Assembly: GCF_000368045.1 (NCBI RefSeq)
Contig: NZ_KB849230.1
Span: forward strand, 62,001-126,000
DNA: 64,000 nucleotides
Direction of reading: 5' to 3'
Source: Acinetobacter johnsonii CIP 64.6
Lineage (GTDB): Bacteria > Pseudomonadota > Gammaproteobacteria > Pseudomonadales > Moraxellaceae
Position 1 is the first letter of the stretch, and every line of letters begins with the position of its first letter. The position numbers and the translations under genes are program-made. Of this stretch, positions 44,272 through 53,301 are shown piece after piece. The notes beneath the pieces were generated by a model, which worked only from the letters and a program-made list of their open reading frames with translations, was not told the DNA's origin and searched no databases.

Positions 44272-45576
44272 TTACTTCACCACTTCTATCACAGGCATTG
44301 AATATTTACCCTCTTGCATGGCTTTACTTGGACCGTACATTCTTAAAATGATATAGCTGTCTTTATTTGGAATCGGTAGAAAGTTTGAATTGTTGGCATT
44401 AGCTTTTTCATCAGAACTTAATTCTATGGTGTACAGACCATCTGCACCCGCTTTAAGTGTACGGTCACCACGACTATGACGATTCATTTCGTTATGTGCC
44501 ATAAGCTTATTATCTGAACCATAGACCGTAAATGACCAGAACTGACTCACTTCTGGCGCTTTAAAGTGTATTTTGTACTTTTTACCATTTGAGCCATTAA
44601 TATTTTTACCATCTGATCCAACATCAGTTTTTAAGTACACGGTTTCAGTTGGTGGTAACCCCCACTGACCAATATAGGTTCCTTCTGCAAATAGGTCGCG
44701 AGGGCCTTCACCCAATTGCTCACGAGTACCTAATAAATTACTAGAATTGGACAATTTAGGTAAAACGTCTTTAAGATGCTGCATACCAAGTTTTTCACCT
44801 ACTTTAGCAGCCGCCAATTGCTCTTGAGTAAACTTATAATTACAAGGTGCAATACCCATTGCCTTGTATTGGCTAACCCACTTTTTATCTGCCTCTGCCA
44901 TTGTGCCTTCACAAAGCATAAAGTTGACACGTTCTAACCAAGAAGTATTTTCTGGGTTTGGATAGTTTCTTTCTTTTTGCTTTGGCCCTGCTTCACCCAA
45001 ATACTCAGATAAAGTTCGAATGTTCCATTGATCCATATAATTTAGGGCTTTTTTCTCATCTTCTTTGCCTGTCGCCATAATACGACCCATCATTTTTTGC
45101 AAATCAGATTCGACATAAATCACTTGGTCGACACTTTCAGGTACAGTACCTTTCCAAGATTTTGAAGCAAACATGAAACGACCACCTTTAGTGCCACGCG
45201 TTCTGGCACCAATCATGGCTGTAGTGTAGTGACCCATGTCCATGGTGTGCAAAATCCAATAACGCCCCTTATCAAAATCTGGAATACTCACAATAACAGG
45301 TTCTGTACCTACATCTAACCAACCCATTAAGTGCAAGGTATCATTATTAATACTTGGGTGAGCAGTATATGTATCATCCGCGAGTTGGCGAATATTTTGG
45401 AACCGATTTAATGGGGTGTTAGTTTCAACCGTTGTTTTATAGAAATATTTATAGGCTTCATCAATGGAGTAGCCATACAAATAAGCATCTTCAGCAACTT
45501 GATCTGGAATCGCTGCATTCGACGTAGAGCCTACTGCTCCAAGCATTATGAGTGATAATAGTCCTATTTTTTTCAT
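44272..45576 (-). CDS. DUF1254/DUF1214 secreted protein
   Basis: A 434-residue exported protein. The signal peptide MKKIGLLSLIMLGAVGSTSNA ends in an Ala-X-Ala-like site. The N-terminal half (YLYGYSIDEAYKYFYKTTVE, TVDDTY-like segments) fits DUF1254 and the C-terminal half (WSFTVYGSDNKLMAHN, YSMPVIEV) fits DUF1214. Members are found as soluble periplasmic proteins of unknown activity. It is a single gene. Confidence 0.8.
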   Translation of the reverse strand: MKKIGLLSLIMLGAVGSTSNAAIPDQVAEDAYLYGYSIDEAYKYFYKTTVETNTPLNRFQNIRQLADDTYTAHPSINNDTLHLMGWLDVGTEPVIVSIPDFDKGRYWILHTMDMGHYTTAMIGARTRGTKGGRFMFASKSWKGTVPESVDQVIYVESDLQKMMGRIMATGKEDEKKALNYMDQWNIRTLSEYLGEAGPKQKERNYPNPENTSWLERVNFMLCEGTMAEADKKWVSQYKAMGIAPCNYKFTQEQLAAAKVGEKLGMQHLKDVLPKLSNSSNLLGTREQLGEGPRDLFAEGTYIGQWGLPPTETVYLKTDVGSDGKNINGSNGKKYKIHFKAPEVSQFWSFTVYGSDNKLMAHNEMNRHSRGDRTLKAGADGLYTIELSSDEKANANNSNFLPIPNKDSYIILRMYGPSKAMQEGKYSMPVIEVVK

Positions 45577-45621
45577 ATTATTCCCTTAGTATTATAAATG
45601 ACTAGGTACTTTTATCATTTT

Positions 45622-45783
45622 TTAATATTCTTTTTCACCACTCAAATGAATGGTTGTTAAATCTAAATTGAAAGATTCTTCATCTACGGTTCTCATTTCT
45701 TCTAAATCCAGTCTTTGCCATTTTCTTCTGTTAAACAAAGAGTCTGTATTATTAAATTTTTGATTCCATAGAAAAAGGCATAT
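45622..45783 (-). other. short open frame, possible gene remnant
   Basis: About 53 codons open from 45783 to a stop at 45622, without a convincing start codon. The inferred peptide includes NRRKWQRLDLEEMRTVDE and TTIHLSGEKEY, which reads more like protein than random sequence. It partly overlaps the hemW terminator. It may be a remnant or simple chance. Confidence 0.2.
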
Positions 45784-45817
45784 TCATTCCCTCTATACCG
45801 ACGAATAAATATGCCTT
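45769..45817 (-). terminator. intrinsic terminator of hemW
   Basis: Long stem AAGGCATAT-TTATTC / GAATGA-ATATGCCTT with a loop of about 13 nt, followed by TTTT on the minus strand. Confidence 0.75.
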
Positions 45818-45843
45818 ATTAAAAGATAGCTTACTTAAAAAAC

Positions 45844-47043
45844 TTAGATAAATTCTTCCAACACTGAGTTTAAAAATACATGCCCTTGCTCGGTACATGC
45901 TAAGCGCATGGCATCATCCACCATTAATTTTCGACTGCGTAGTGAGTCTAACGTTTCAGCCAAACTATCCAAATTCAAACCTGTACGCTGCGCATAACAT
46001 TCAGCTGCAACCCCATCATTTAAACGCAAAGCATTCATCATAAATTCAAATGGAAGTTCGTCGGCTTCAATCCGCTTAAACTGCACATGCTCCGCAGGGA
46101 CTTTAGCCAAATAGTCTTTCGGTAAACGAGTTTTCTGGAAACGATAGACTCCATCTGGCTGGGTCACTTTGGCATGTGCACCTGCCCCTATCGCTAAATA
46201 GTCGCCAAACTGCCAATAATTCAAATTATGTGCGGAAGGTTGCTCTTTACGCCATGCCGAAACTTCATAATTAATAAAACCCTGTGCTTTTAAATAAGCT
46301 TCACCTTGGGCTTGAATCTCTTCAAGCACATCGTCCACAGGTAAGACAGGCTTGGTTCTAAAGAACACAGTATTCGGTTCAATCGTGAGTTGATACCATG
46401 AAATATGGGTTGCACCATTGTCCACGGCCAGCTTTAAATCCAGTAGAGCTTGCTCTAAAGTCTGCTCGGGCAGACCATGCATTAGATCGACATTAATACG
46501 TTTAAAACCTGCATCACGAGCTAAACCGATGGCTGAAATCGCATCGGCGTTACTGTGAATTCGTCCCAACTTGGTTAAATGTTCAGTATTAAAACTTTGA
46601 GCCCCTATCGACAAACGATTGATGCCTGCTGTCAAATAATCGGTAAAAGGGTCATGTTCGACTGTACCTGGATTAGCTTCTAAGGTAATTTCACAATCCG
46701 CCTCAAAAGGCAGCAGTGCTTTTAACTGGGCAAATAACCATTGATACCCTTGTGCTGAAATCAAAGACGGCGTTCCGCCGCCAATAAACACACTATGAAT
46801 ATGACGCCCTTGAGCAAACTCGAGTTGAGTTTTAAAGTCTTCCACCAAAGCATGTAAATATTCTTGCTCTAGATCTAAAGACAGTTTGCCATCTGGCACC
46901 GCATGCGAGTTGAAGTCGCAATAGGGACACTTACGCACACACCACGGCATGTGAATATATAAAGACAACGGAATATTTGCAGGATGTAAATCAGTCAAGG
47001 AAGAGACTCTAAAGCACAGCGGTAATCTTGCATATTTTAACAT
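45844..47043 (-). CDS. hemW: radical-SAM haem chaperone HemW (HemN-like)
   Basis: About 399 residues. The C-X3-C-X2-C motif is in PWCVRKCPYCDF, followed by HSVFIGGGTPSLI and RLSIGAQSFN, the HemW pattern; the HemN-type extra cysteine region is absent. HemW is thought to insert haem into respiratory enzymes. The start is uncertain: ATG at 47043 is chosen, but a TTG at 46998 (LTDLHPANIPLSLYIH) sits closer to the conserved part. The frame extends further into the divergent DMT gene, which is not credible. Confidence 0.85.
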   Translation of the reverse strand: MLKYARLPLCFRVSSLTDLHPANIPLSLYIHMPWCVRKCPYCDFNSHAVPDGKLSLDLEQEYLHALVEDFKTQLEFAQGRHIHSVFIGGGTPSLISAQGYQWLFAQLKALLPFEADCEITLEANPGTVEHDPFTDYLTAGINRLSIGAQSFNTEHLTKLGRIHSNADAISAIGLARDAGFKRINVDLMHGLPEQTLEQALLDLKLAVDNGATHISWYQLTIEPNTVFFRTKPVLPVDDVLEEIQAQGEAYLKAQGFINYEVSAWRKEQPSAHNLNYWQFGDYLAIGAGAHAKVTQPDGVYRFQKTRLPKDYLAKVPAEHVQFKRIEADELPFEFMMNALRLNDGVAAECYAQRTGLNLDSLAETLDSLRSRKLMVDDAMRLACTEQGHVFLNSVLEEFI

Positions 47044-47122
47044 GACTGCATCAAGACACTTATGAAATCTGTGTCTATTTGGATTAGACTGATAAAAAGA
47101 CAAGAAGAATGAATGGTTTAAA

Positions 47123-47584
47123 ATGATGAAAATATCGAGCCACTTGCTGTTTATGCTACCACTGGCCTTTGGTATTGGCATTGCTATGACTTTTCAAACG
47201 GCACTAAATACACAACTCAGAGAATATTTTTACTCTCCACTACAAGCCGCATTGTTATCCTTCTTCATTGGAACCTGCATTTTAGCGCTTTTGGTTGTAC
47301 TCCAACCTGTGGACAAACCACAGTTACATGATTTTTCCAATATTCCTTGGTACTTATGGCTCGGTGGCTGCTTAGGGGTTTATGCCATCAGTATAAGCAT
47401 CTATACTGCGCCTAAATTAGGCTTTCTCACGTTTTCAGGTTTGGTTATTTTTGGACAAATCCTGACCTCCGTGATTTTTGACCACTATGGTCTACTTGGT
47501 ACCGAAAAAACGCCTGTCAATTGGCAGCGTTTACTTGGTGGCGTCGTAATTTTTATTGGTGTGCTTCTCACTTTACAACGCTGA
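47123..47584 (+). CDS. DMT-superfamily membrane protein (DUF606/YdcZ-like)
   Basis: A 153-residue protein with about five hydrophobic helices, beginning HLLFMLPLAFGIGIAMTF and ending LGGVVIFIGVLLTL. Length and pattern (QTALNTQLREYFYSPLQAAL, WLGGCLGVYAISISI) fit the single-domain DUF606 group of the drug/metabolite transporters. It is followed after 41 bp by the MATE gene, so it could be co-transcribed. Substrate unknown. Confidence 0.75.
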   Translation: MMKISSHLLFMLPLAFGIGIAMTFQTALNTQLREYFYSPLQAALLSFFIGTCILALLVVLQPVDKPQLHDFSNIPWYLWLGGCLGVYAISISIYTAPKLGFLTFSGLVIFGQILTSVIFDHYGLLGTEKTPVNWQRLLGGVVIFIGVLLTLQR

Positions 47585-47625
47585 ATTTATTTAGACCAAG
47601 CACATGATGAATATGAGTAATTTTT

Positions 47626-48987
47626 GTGTCGACTACAAGTAAAATCACGTCCCATCGTTTCGAATTAAAAAAGTTATTGGTGTTAATGCTGCCCATCCTG
47701 ATCACGCAGTTTTCTCAAGCGGGTCTCGGGTTAATTGATACCATCATGGCGGGGCATTTATCCCCTACTGATTTAGCCTCAATTGCCGTCGGTGTCGGTT
47801 TATGGATACCAGTGATGTTGCTATTCAGTGGCATCATGATTGCGACAACGCCGTTGGTGGCGGAAGCCAATGGCGCACGCACCCCTGAAAAAATCGCCAC
47901 CATTGCCCGTCAGTCACTTTGGGTGGCCTTTATTTTGGGGAGCATTGCGGGTTTAATTTTACAAAGCATGCCGCTATTACTGCCACTCATGGGGGTACCT
48001 GCAAACTTACTGCCTAAAGCTAGCCTATTTTTACATGCCATTGGCTTTGGCATGCCTGCAGTGACTATGTATGCAGCACTGCGTGGATACTCAGAAGCGC
48101 TCGGCCATCCACGTCCTGTCACCGTCATTAGCTTAGCGGCCTTGGTTCTTTTGGTTCCACTGAACTTTGTCTTTATGTATGGTTTCGGCCCGATTCCAGC
48201 GCTCGGTTCAGCAGGCTGTGGATTTGCCACTGCAATTTTACAGTGGATCATGTTTTTCACCTTGGCCACTTATATTTTTAAAGCTTCGGCGTATCAAAAA
48301 ACTCAAGTGTTTAGTACTTGGGAGAAGATGGATCGCTACTGGATCGAACGCATTTTAAAACTTGGTTTACCCATTGGCTTAGCGATTTTCTTCGAAGTCA
48401 GTATTTTTAGTACCGCTGCAATTATTCTCAGTCCACTGGGTGAAACCATTGTGGCGGCGCATCAAATTGCAATGTCGGTCACCTCTCAGTTGTTTATGAT
48501 TCCGATGTCCCTTGCCATCGCCCTGACTATTCGTGTCGGGACTTACTATGGCGAGAAAAACTGGGAGGCTATGCGAAAAGTGCAAAAACTCGGACTGGCT
48601 ACAGGTACGGTTTTGGCGCTGATGACCATGCTACTGATTGCACTGTTTCGTCCTGAAATTGTAGCGATTTATACCTCGAATCATGAAGTATCGGAAGTTG
48701 CGATGTATTTACTGCTGTTCGCACTCGCCTACCAACTGATGGATGCTTGGCAAATTAGTGCCGCAGGCTGCTTACGCGGCATGCAAGATACCAAAGGCCC
48801 AATGTGGATTACCATGGTTGCCTATTGGATCGTGGCTTTCCCAGTCAGCATTTATTTGGCGCGCTACACCAATATAGGTGCAGCAGGTGTTTGGATTGGA
48901 CTGATTGTTGGTTTAAGCGTGGCGTGTGCCCTGCTCTTGCTCCGTCTTTATAACAACAATAAACGCCTCAGTCAGGACTATCCATAA
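47626..48987 (+). CDS. abeM: MATE-family multidrug efflux pump (AbeM-like)
   Basis: A 453-residue Na+/H+-coupled exporter with twelve predicted helices in two six-helix halves. The family start PILITQFSQAGLGLIDTIMA, the middle segment LRGYSEALGHPRPVT and the C-terminal AAGCLRGMQDTKGPMW closely resemble Acinetobacter AbeM as I recall it. AbeM exports fluoroquinolones, dyes and disinfectants. It starts with GTG, without a clear Shine-Dalgarno site. Confidence 0.88.
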   Translation: MSTTSKITSHRFELKKLLVLMLPILITQFSQAGLGLIDTIMAGHLSPTDLASIAVGVGLWIPVMLLFSGIMIATTPLVAEANGARTPEKIATIARQSLWVAFILGSIAGLILQSMPLLLPLMGVPANLLPKASLFLHAIGFGMPAVTMYAALRGYSEALGHPRPVTVISLAALVLLVPLNFVFMYGFGPIPALGSAGCGFATAILQWIMFFTLATYIFKASAYQKTQVFSTWEKMDRYWIERILKLGLPIGLAIFFEVSIFSTAAIILSPLGETIVAAHQIAMSVTSQLFMIPMSLAIALTIRVGTYYGEKNWEAMRKVQKLGLATGTVLALMTMLLIALFRPEIVAIYTSNHEVSEVAMYLLLFALAYQLMDAWQISAAGCLRGMQDTKGPMWITMVAYWIVAFPVSIYLARYTNIGAAGVWIGLIVGLSVACALLLLRLYNNNKRLSQDYP

Positions 48988-49001
48988 GTCATGCATGGCA
49001 T

Positions 49002-49035
49002 GGAATAGGAAGGAGCCAGACTCTTCTCCTATTCC
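49002..49035. terminator. hairpin between convergent genes
   Basis: Stem GGAATAGGA / TCCTATTCC with a second pairing GAG / CTC inside. No T-run follows, so it may be a weak or Rho-assisted terminator. Confidence 0.5.
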
Positions 49036-49042
49036 AGCTGTT

Positions 49043-49252
49043 CTACTGTTGTGCCAAAGCGTCTTTCAGACCTTGTGGCACTTCACTCTCATCCTCAACG
49101 TCTTTAACCACCACCTGCCCCACGATCACCTCACTACCATTAAAGGTCATGGTGGGTGAACCATACAGGCTATAACCTTCATTCAGTGCTTTGGTGACAC
49201 GCGCACAAAAATGCACATCGTCCTTGCCTGTAAAATAACGATAAACTTTCAT
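49043..49252 (-). CDS. DUF1737-like small protein
   Basis: Sixty-nine residues beginning MKVYRYFTGKDD, with GYSLYGSPTMTFNGSE and VGQVVVKDVED, the pattern of DUF1737 proteins. The function is unknown. It converges on the MATE gene, and no signal peptide or membrane segment is present. Confidence 0.75.
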   Translation of the reverse strand: MKVYRYFTGKDDVHFCARVTKALNEGYSLYGSPTMTFNGSEVIVGQVVVKDVEDESEVPQGLKDALAQQ

Positions 49253-49445
49253 TTATTTCTTACTCAAATTTTTTCGCACAGTGTAACGCGATTTTTAAAT
49301 GCAGCGACATCTTGTGTGCAATTCACTCAATTGACCACTATTATTTAAATAGAAACATCAGCTTAACAATTTAAAGTAGGCAGTTTTGCATTTGTCGCCT
49401 ATGATCAAATCTGAGATGTAATGAAAATTCCCCGAGGAATATCGC

Positions 49446-50744
49446 ATGGCAAATACGACTCGTACGCCCGGTCGTCGCTTTATGAAACTTGCCAGCATGA
49501 CGGCAAGTATCGCAACCAAAACTGTGACCAATTCAATTAAAAACTTCAATGCCGATGAAGATAAAAAAAATGCGGCGCGCAGTCAGCTTTTTCAGGACAT
49601 TGGACTTCAAATTGCAGACACCTTAGGTGAAATGAAAGGTGCCGTGATGAAAGTCGGGCAAATTGCATCTCAATACAAAGATATTTTCCCGCCTGAAGTG
49701 GCACGTGCAATTAGTAAATTACAACGCCAAGCGCCTGCCATGCCTTTTCAAGAGATCAAAGCTCAAGTTGAAAAAGAACTCGGCAAGCCACTCAATCAAA
49801 TTTTTACCACCTTTGATGAACAACCCTTTGCCGCAGCCTCCATTGGCCAAGTGCATAAAGCTACTTTACCGAGTGGTGAGCAAGTTGTAGTTAAAGTTCA
49901 ATATCCGGGTGTAGAAGAAGCCTGTGAAAGTGACTTAAAACAAGTCCGTTTGGCGCTTCGCTTGATGGGTGTACTTAAAATTGACCGTAAGCTGCAAGAT
50001 CAACTCTTTAAAGAAATTCAGGACAGTTTAGACAACGAGCTAAACTATCAAATAGAAGCCCAAAACTTAGAGGTCGCAAGAACCTTTCATCAAGCTTTAG
50101 ACCCTAAAATTATTATTCCTCAAGTCTACAAAGACTATTCAAGCCGTCATATTTTGACCTTAAGCTTGGAGCACGGCGAAAGCATTGAAACTGCCAGTAC
50201 ATGGTCACAAGAGACGCGCAATGAACTGGGCCGTCGTTTATTTCGTGCCATTGGCCGTGAGATTTTCTTCTTAAAACGCTTTCACTGCGACCCCCACCCG
50301 GGTAACTTTGCCTTTCGTGAAGATGGTAGCGTAATTGTATATGACTACGGCGGTGTCAAAACCCTATCGACTGAAATCGTAATGCATTTTAAGCAGCTGA
50401 TTCAAGCAGCGCGCGACAGTGATATCTTGGCCATGGAACAGCAACTGACTGCTTTGCACTCTATGTCCGAACAAGGCAAATTTCCTGCCGAACTGTATGA
50501 AGCATGGTTAGAAGTGCTGATGCGCCCCCTTACGACCATGTATGACTTTGCTGAGAACTCAGCGCATCATGATGGCATTGAACTGGTCAAGCCATCTCTG
50601 AAATATTGGGATGTATTTAAACCCTCACCCGATACACTCATGGTGAATCGAACAGTCTCAGGGCATTATTGGAACCTGATTCATCTCAAAGTGCACGACA
50701 ACCTCAATGATCTATTTGAAGAGTTGGTCCCTCCTCCTGCCTAA
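49446..50744 (+). CDS. AarF/UbiB/ABC1-family atypical kinase
   Basis: A 432-residue member of the UbiB/COQ8 kinase-like family, which supports ubiquinone synthesis in relatives. It shows MKVGQIASQYKDIFPPE (the KxGQ motif that replaces the glycine-rich loop), ASIGQVHKATLP, and FHCDPHPGNFAFREDGS-VYDYGG (catalytic DPHPGN and DYG). No C-terminal transmembrane pair is obvious, so it may be a soluble paralogue rather than UbiB itself. GAGGAA precedes the ATG. Confidence 0.85.
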   Translation: MANTTRTPGRRFMKLASMTASIATKTVTNSIKNFNADEDKKNAARSQLFQDIGLQIADTLGEMKGAVMKVGQIASQYKDIFPPEVARAISKLQRQAPAMPFQEIKAQVEKELGKPLNQIFTTFDEQPFAAASIGQVHKATLPSGEQVVVKVQYPGVEEACESDLKQVRLALRLMGVLKIDRKLQDQLFKEIQDSLDNELNYQIEAQNLEVARTFHQALDPKIIIPQVYKDYSSRHILTLSLEHGESIETASTWSQETRNELGRRLFRAIGREIFFLKRFHCDPHPGNFAFREDGSVIVYDYGGVKTLSTEIVMHFKQLIQAARDSDILAMEQQLTALHSMSEQGKFPAELYEAWLEVLMRPLTTMYDFAENSAHHDGIELVKPSLKYWDVFKPSPDTLMVNRTVSGHYWNLIHLKVHDNLNDLFEELVPPPA

Positions 50745-50780
50745 ATAAGAACTGCGGGCACGATAAAATCGCTACAACTC

Positions 50781-50817
50781 AATAAACCCAGTTACATAAA
50801 GGCACTGGGTTTATTTT
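50781..50817 (+). terminator. terminator after the UbiB-like kinase gene
   Basis: Stem AATAAACCCAGT / ACTGGGTTTATT with a 10-nt loop and T-rich end. Confidence 0.8.
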
Positions 50818-50824
50818 GACTTCT

Positions 50825-50847
50825 TTATTGTTATATTATAACATTTC
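50825..50847. promoter_or_regulatory. Zur box upstream of rpmE2
   Basis: An imperfect palindrome with core TGTTATATTATAACA and right arm TATAACATTTC, which matches the E. coli Zur site arm exactly. The left arm shares the TGTTATA part. It lies 27-49 bp before the rpmE2 ATG. Zur binding is inferred; zinc-dependent repression of the zinc-free L31 is a known arrangement. Confidence 0.75.
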
Positions 50848-50873
50848 AAAATAACACATTTAAGGAGAAGTCT

Positions 50874-51128
50874 ATGCGTGCCAATATTCATCCAGAGTAT
50901 CGTGAAGTCCTGTTCCATGACACCAATGCCGACGCGTTTTTCGTGATCGGCAGTACCTTACAAAGTCATCAAACTCGAGAGTATGAAGGCAAGACTTATC
51001 CTTACGTCAGTTTAGATATCTCAAGTGCTTCACATCCGTTTTATACCGGTGAACAACGTCAAACCAGTAATGAAGGTCGTGTTGCAAGCTTCAATAAACG
51101 TTTCGCGCGTTTCAAACGCTCACAATAA
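50874..51128 (+). CDS. rpmE2: ribosomal protein L31 type B (zinc-free paralogue)
   Basis: An 84-residue L31 paralogue. It begins MRANIHPEYREVLFHD and lacks the CXXC zinc-binding pairs of type A L31. Such copies replace the zinc-containing form when zinc is scarce, freeing metal. Strong AGGAG 9 bp before the ATG. A Zur box upstream supports this role. It is a single gene with a bidirectional terminator behind it. Confidence 0.95.
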   Translation: MRANIHPEYREVLFHDTNADAFFVIGSTLQSHQTREYEGKTYPYVSLDISSASHPFYTGEQRQTSNEGRVASFNKRFARFKRSQ

Positions 51129-51170
51129 TTTCATTTTTCTTTAAGCTATACGCGTTATAGTAAAGATATC

Positions 51171-51209
51171 AAGAAGCCTAAGACCTCCTCCAGCTTAGGC
51201 TTCTTTTTT
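51171..51209. terminator. bidirectional terminator between rpmE2 and crcB
   Basis: Stem AAGAAGCCTAAG / CTTAGGCTTCTT with an 11-nt loop and T-run. Confidence 0.88.
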
Positions 51210-51249
51210 ATGCGTTCTTTTCTGGTTCCTATTTTGACCAGCTTTTTTC

Positions 51250-51627
51250 TTAATGTTTAAGCACACTATCCAACAGATAAAATCCGATCCCAAGCACGAT
51301 GACACCCACCACTAAGCTCGACAGGGCGTAACTCAAAGCCAGTACAGTTTGCCCCTGTCTAAATAACTGAAAAGTTTCGAGGCCAAAACTAGAAAATGTC
51401 GTAAAACCGCCCAGTATGCCCACCATCAAAAATAAACGTGCTTCTTGTTGCAGTACTGGAAACTTCTGGCTAAAAGCAAAGAAAATACCCGCAGCAAAAC
51501 AACCGATGATGTTGATCCACCATGTCGGCCATGGAAAACTCATACTCGGTTTAAACAACCATAATCCTGCACCGTAGCGTAAACAGGCACCTATTCCGCC
51601 CCCCATTGCCACCAAGATCCAATTCAT
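51250..51627 (-). CDS. crcB: fluoride channel CrcB/Fluc
   Basis: A 125-residue four-helix inner-membrane protein that exports fluoride as a dual-topology dimer. It shows MGGGIGACLRYG, the WINIIGCFAAG segment and GGFTTFSSFGLE, all family-specific. I saw no fluoride riboswitch in the 380 bp upstream. It is a single gene. Confidence 0.93.
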   Translation of the reverse strand: MNWILVAMGGGIGACLRYGAGLWLFKPSMSFPWPTWWINIIGCFAAGIFFAFSQKFPVLQQEARLFLMVGILGGFTTFSSFGLETFQLFRQGQTVLALSYALSSLVVGVIVLGIGFYLLDSVLKH

Positions 51628-52014
51628 TGACCTATCCTATTCTTTACAAAATGCGGTATGGATAAGTCCAAAGTTATCCACAGTTCATCAACTATAACGC
51701 TATTAAACCTGAATCAATCCTCGCACTTCAAGGTTTTTCAACATCGCTTGTTGCCCCTACATATCTTCTTATCTCACTCTCAAAAGTGAACTTCAGCATT
51801 CAAACTCACACATGCTTTACATTGGATATTGAACTCAGGATCGCCGAATATCTTTACTTCACCCTAGTGTGCTCTATGACCAAGACAACATAGATTCCCA
51901 AAATCACTAGCATCCGTTCTTCATGCAAAACAGACGGTTTTATCTCAGGTAAAAACTCCCAATCGTGCAGTTTTTGGGTATGATGTGGACATAAATTTAG
52001 TCGGAAATAGACGC
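51628..52014. other. intergenic region between crcB and the HopJ-like gene
   Basis: About 387 bp. It contains one exact DnaA-box match TTATCCACA at 51674-51682. No gene or riboswitch was recognised. Both flanking genes read outward, so two promoters are expected. Confidence 0.4.
51674..51682 (+). promoter_or_regulatory. single DnaA-box match
   Basis: TTATCCACA fits the consensus TTATNCACA. A single 9-mer can occur by chance, so it is listed only with low confidence. Confidence 0.3.
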
Positions 52015-52347
52015 ATGGCACAGGTATTATTGGCTCAGCTTGCAGCGGGCGAAGCAAAATTTTCAGATGTATTGGCTTTTATTGAAGCAGCCTATACACA
52101 TACACCAACTGCATTTAAAAATGGTTTGCAGCACAATGCGGCAACTGAAAACCAAGGCAGCGCAAAAGTGTTTTCGTTTGCACAACTTCAAGGTCTCGAT
52201 CAAACGCAAACTTTAAGCCTATTTGCAGAACACTATGCTTCTGTTTTAGCCACACCTGATGCAACAGATCATCAAAATATTCGTCAGTTCATGTTGAATG
52301 GATGGGACGGTATTGAATTTGACGGTACGGCATTAACTGCAAAATAA
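52015..52347 (+). CDS. HopJ-type domain protein
   Basis: A 110-residue protein that matches the HopJ type III effector-like domain: KFSDVLAFIEAAYTHTPTAF, FKNGLQHNAATENQGSAKVF, and DHQNIRQFMLNGWDGIEF. Despite the domain name, such proteins occur widely in bacteria without type III secretion, and no secretion genes are seen here. The start is the ATG at 52015; a GTG ten codons earlier is not supported. Confidence 0.8.
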   Translation: MAQVLLAQLAAGEAKFSDVLAFIEAAYTHTPTAFKNGLQHNAATENQGSAKVFSFAQLQGLDQTQTLSLFAEHYASVLATPDATDHQNIRQFMLNGWDGIEFDGTALTAK

Positions 52348-52352
52348 AGATA

Positions 52353-52387
52353 AAAAACCACGTTCAAGTTACTTGAGCGTGGTTTTA
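52353..52387. terminator. bidirectional terminator
   Basis: Stem AAAACCACG-TCAAG / CTTGA-CGTGGTTTT with a three-nt loop. Confidence 0.85.
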
Positions 52388-52565
52388 AACAAATACAAGA
52401 TTAATTTTATTATCAGATATTTATAAACACTATTAACATTGATACACCTATAAGCATCCACAGATTTGACCAATAGGTTTCACGTGGAGCAAGACGTCAT
52501 ATGGGTGTTAATCAACTATAAAACATTAAAACAGCACGATGAAGTAACCCAGCGCTACTTTCACA

Positions 52566-53126
52566 TTACCCCTTTACCCGTTCAATCCATTGGATTGAGC
52601 TGACCCGAAATACTTCACATGCTCCATCGCCCGTATCGGTCGGGGTTAAGGATGAGGTCCAGACCATATCTTTGTCTTTAATTTCAACCAACTCACCTTT
52701 TAAACGAACCAAATCACCACGTTTCACGTGTTTAATTTGTTTAGCAATTTCAGGGTTGGCTGGAATAATGTGCATATTCGACACCATTTGCATAGCTTGC
52801 TCGGCAGGCACAGGCAAACGATCGATTTTCCAGTTGAGATAACGGTCGTATTGATTCACCGTAATATGGCGTGCAATTTCAGGTTCAGCAAATAAGCCCC
52901 AACTCACGGCGTAGTCAATCGGAGAGAATTTGGCTTGTGCATCATCCGAATACATTTTAGAACCTAAAATTCGAAAATCACCTTTAAACGGTTTCAATAC
53001 CGAAATCGATTGATCTTTAGAGGTCGGCGCTAAACCTTTGGCAATGTTGTAATCCACAGTGGCACTTGCACTGATGGGCAACAGCAAACTACTGAGTAAA
53101 CCGAGCAGGATAAATTTAGATTTCAT
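52566..53126 (-). CDS. exported protein, unknown function
   Basis: A 186-residue protein with a signal peptide MKSKFILLGLLSSLLLPISA ending ASA. The mature part contains GLAPTSKDQSISVLKPFKGDF, a hydrophilic YDRYLNWKIDRLPVP region and a possible OB-like segment RGDLVRLKGELVEIKDKDM. No catalytic site was recognised. The start is set at the ATG at 53126; an earlier ATG at 53144 would add six residues before the signal. Confidence 0.65.
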   Translation of the reverse strand: MKSKFILLGLLSSLLLPISASATVDYNIAKGLAPTSKDQSISVLKPFKGDFRILGSKMYSDDAQAKFSPIDYAVSWGLFAEPEIARHITVNQYDRYLNWKIDRLPVPAEQAMQMVSNMHIIPANPEIAKQIKHVKRGDLVRLKGELVEIKDKDMVWTSSLTPTDTGDGACEVFRVSSIQWIERVKG

Positions 53127-53301
53127 TGCAAACCTCATTCCCATCGACCTAGGAAAATACGAACCAATTTCATCTTAGTCCAGTTTCCTGAAAAGAAGCT
53201 TATGAACTTAGTAACATTGTGAACGAATTATGCAGTCTACTTTTAGCCACAGCACTTTTCAGTTAGGCTAGAGCTGAAGAACAGAGCCCCAAAAAACAAT
53301 C

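Noticed and set aside
47044..47181. Longer hemW start at 47181
   Set aside because: The extension overlaps the divergent DMT gene and does not resemble HemW N-termini.
51628..52014. Fluoride riboswitch upstream of crcB
   Set aside because: No sequence resembling the conserved fluoride-riboswitch core was found on the minus strand ahead of the start.
52015..52347. Type III secretion effector (HopJ name)
   Set aside because: The domain name is historical; no secretion or chaperone genes accompany it and such proteins occur in many non-secreting bacteria.
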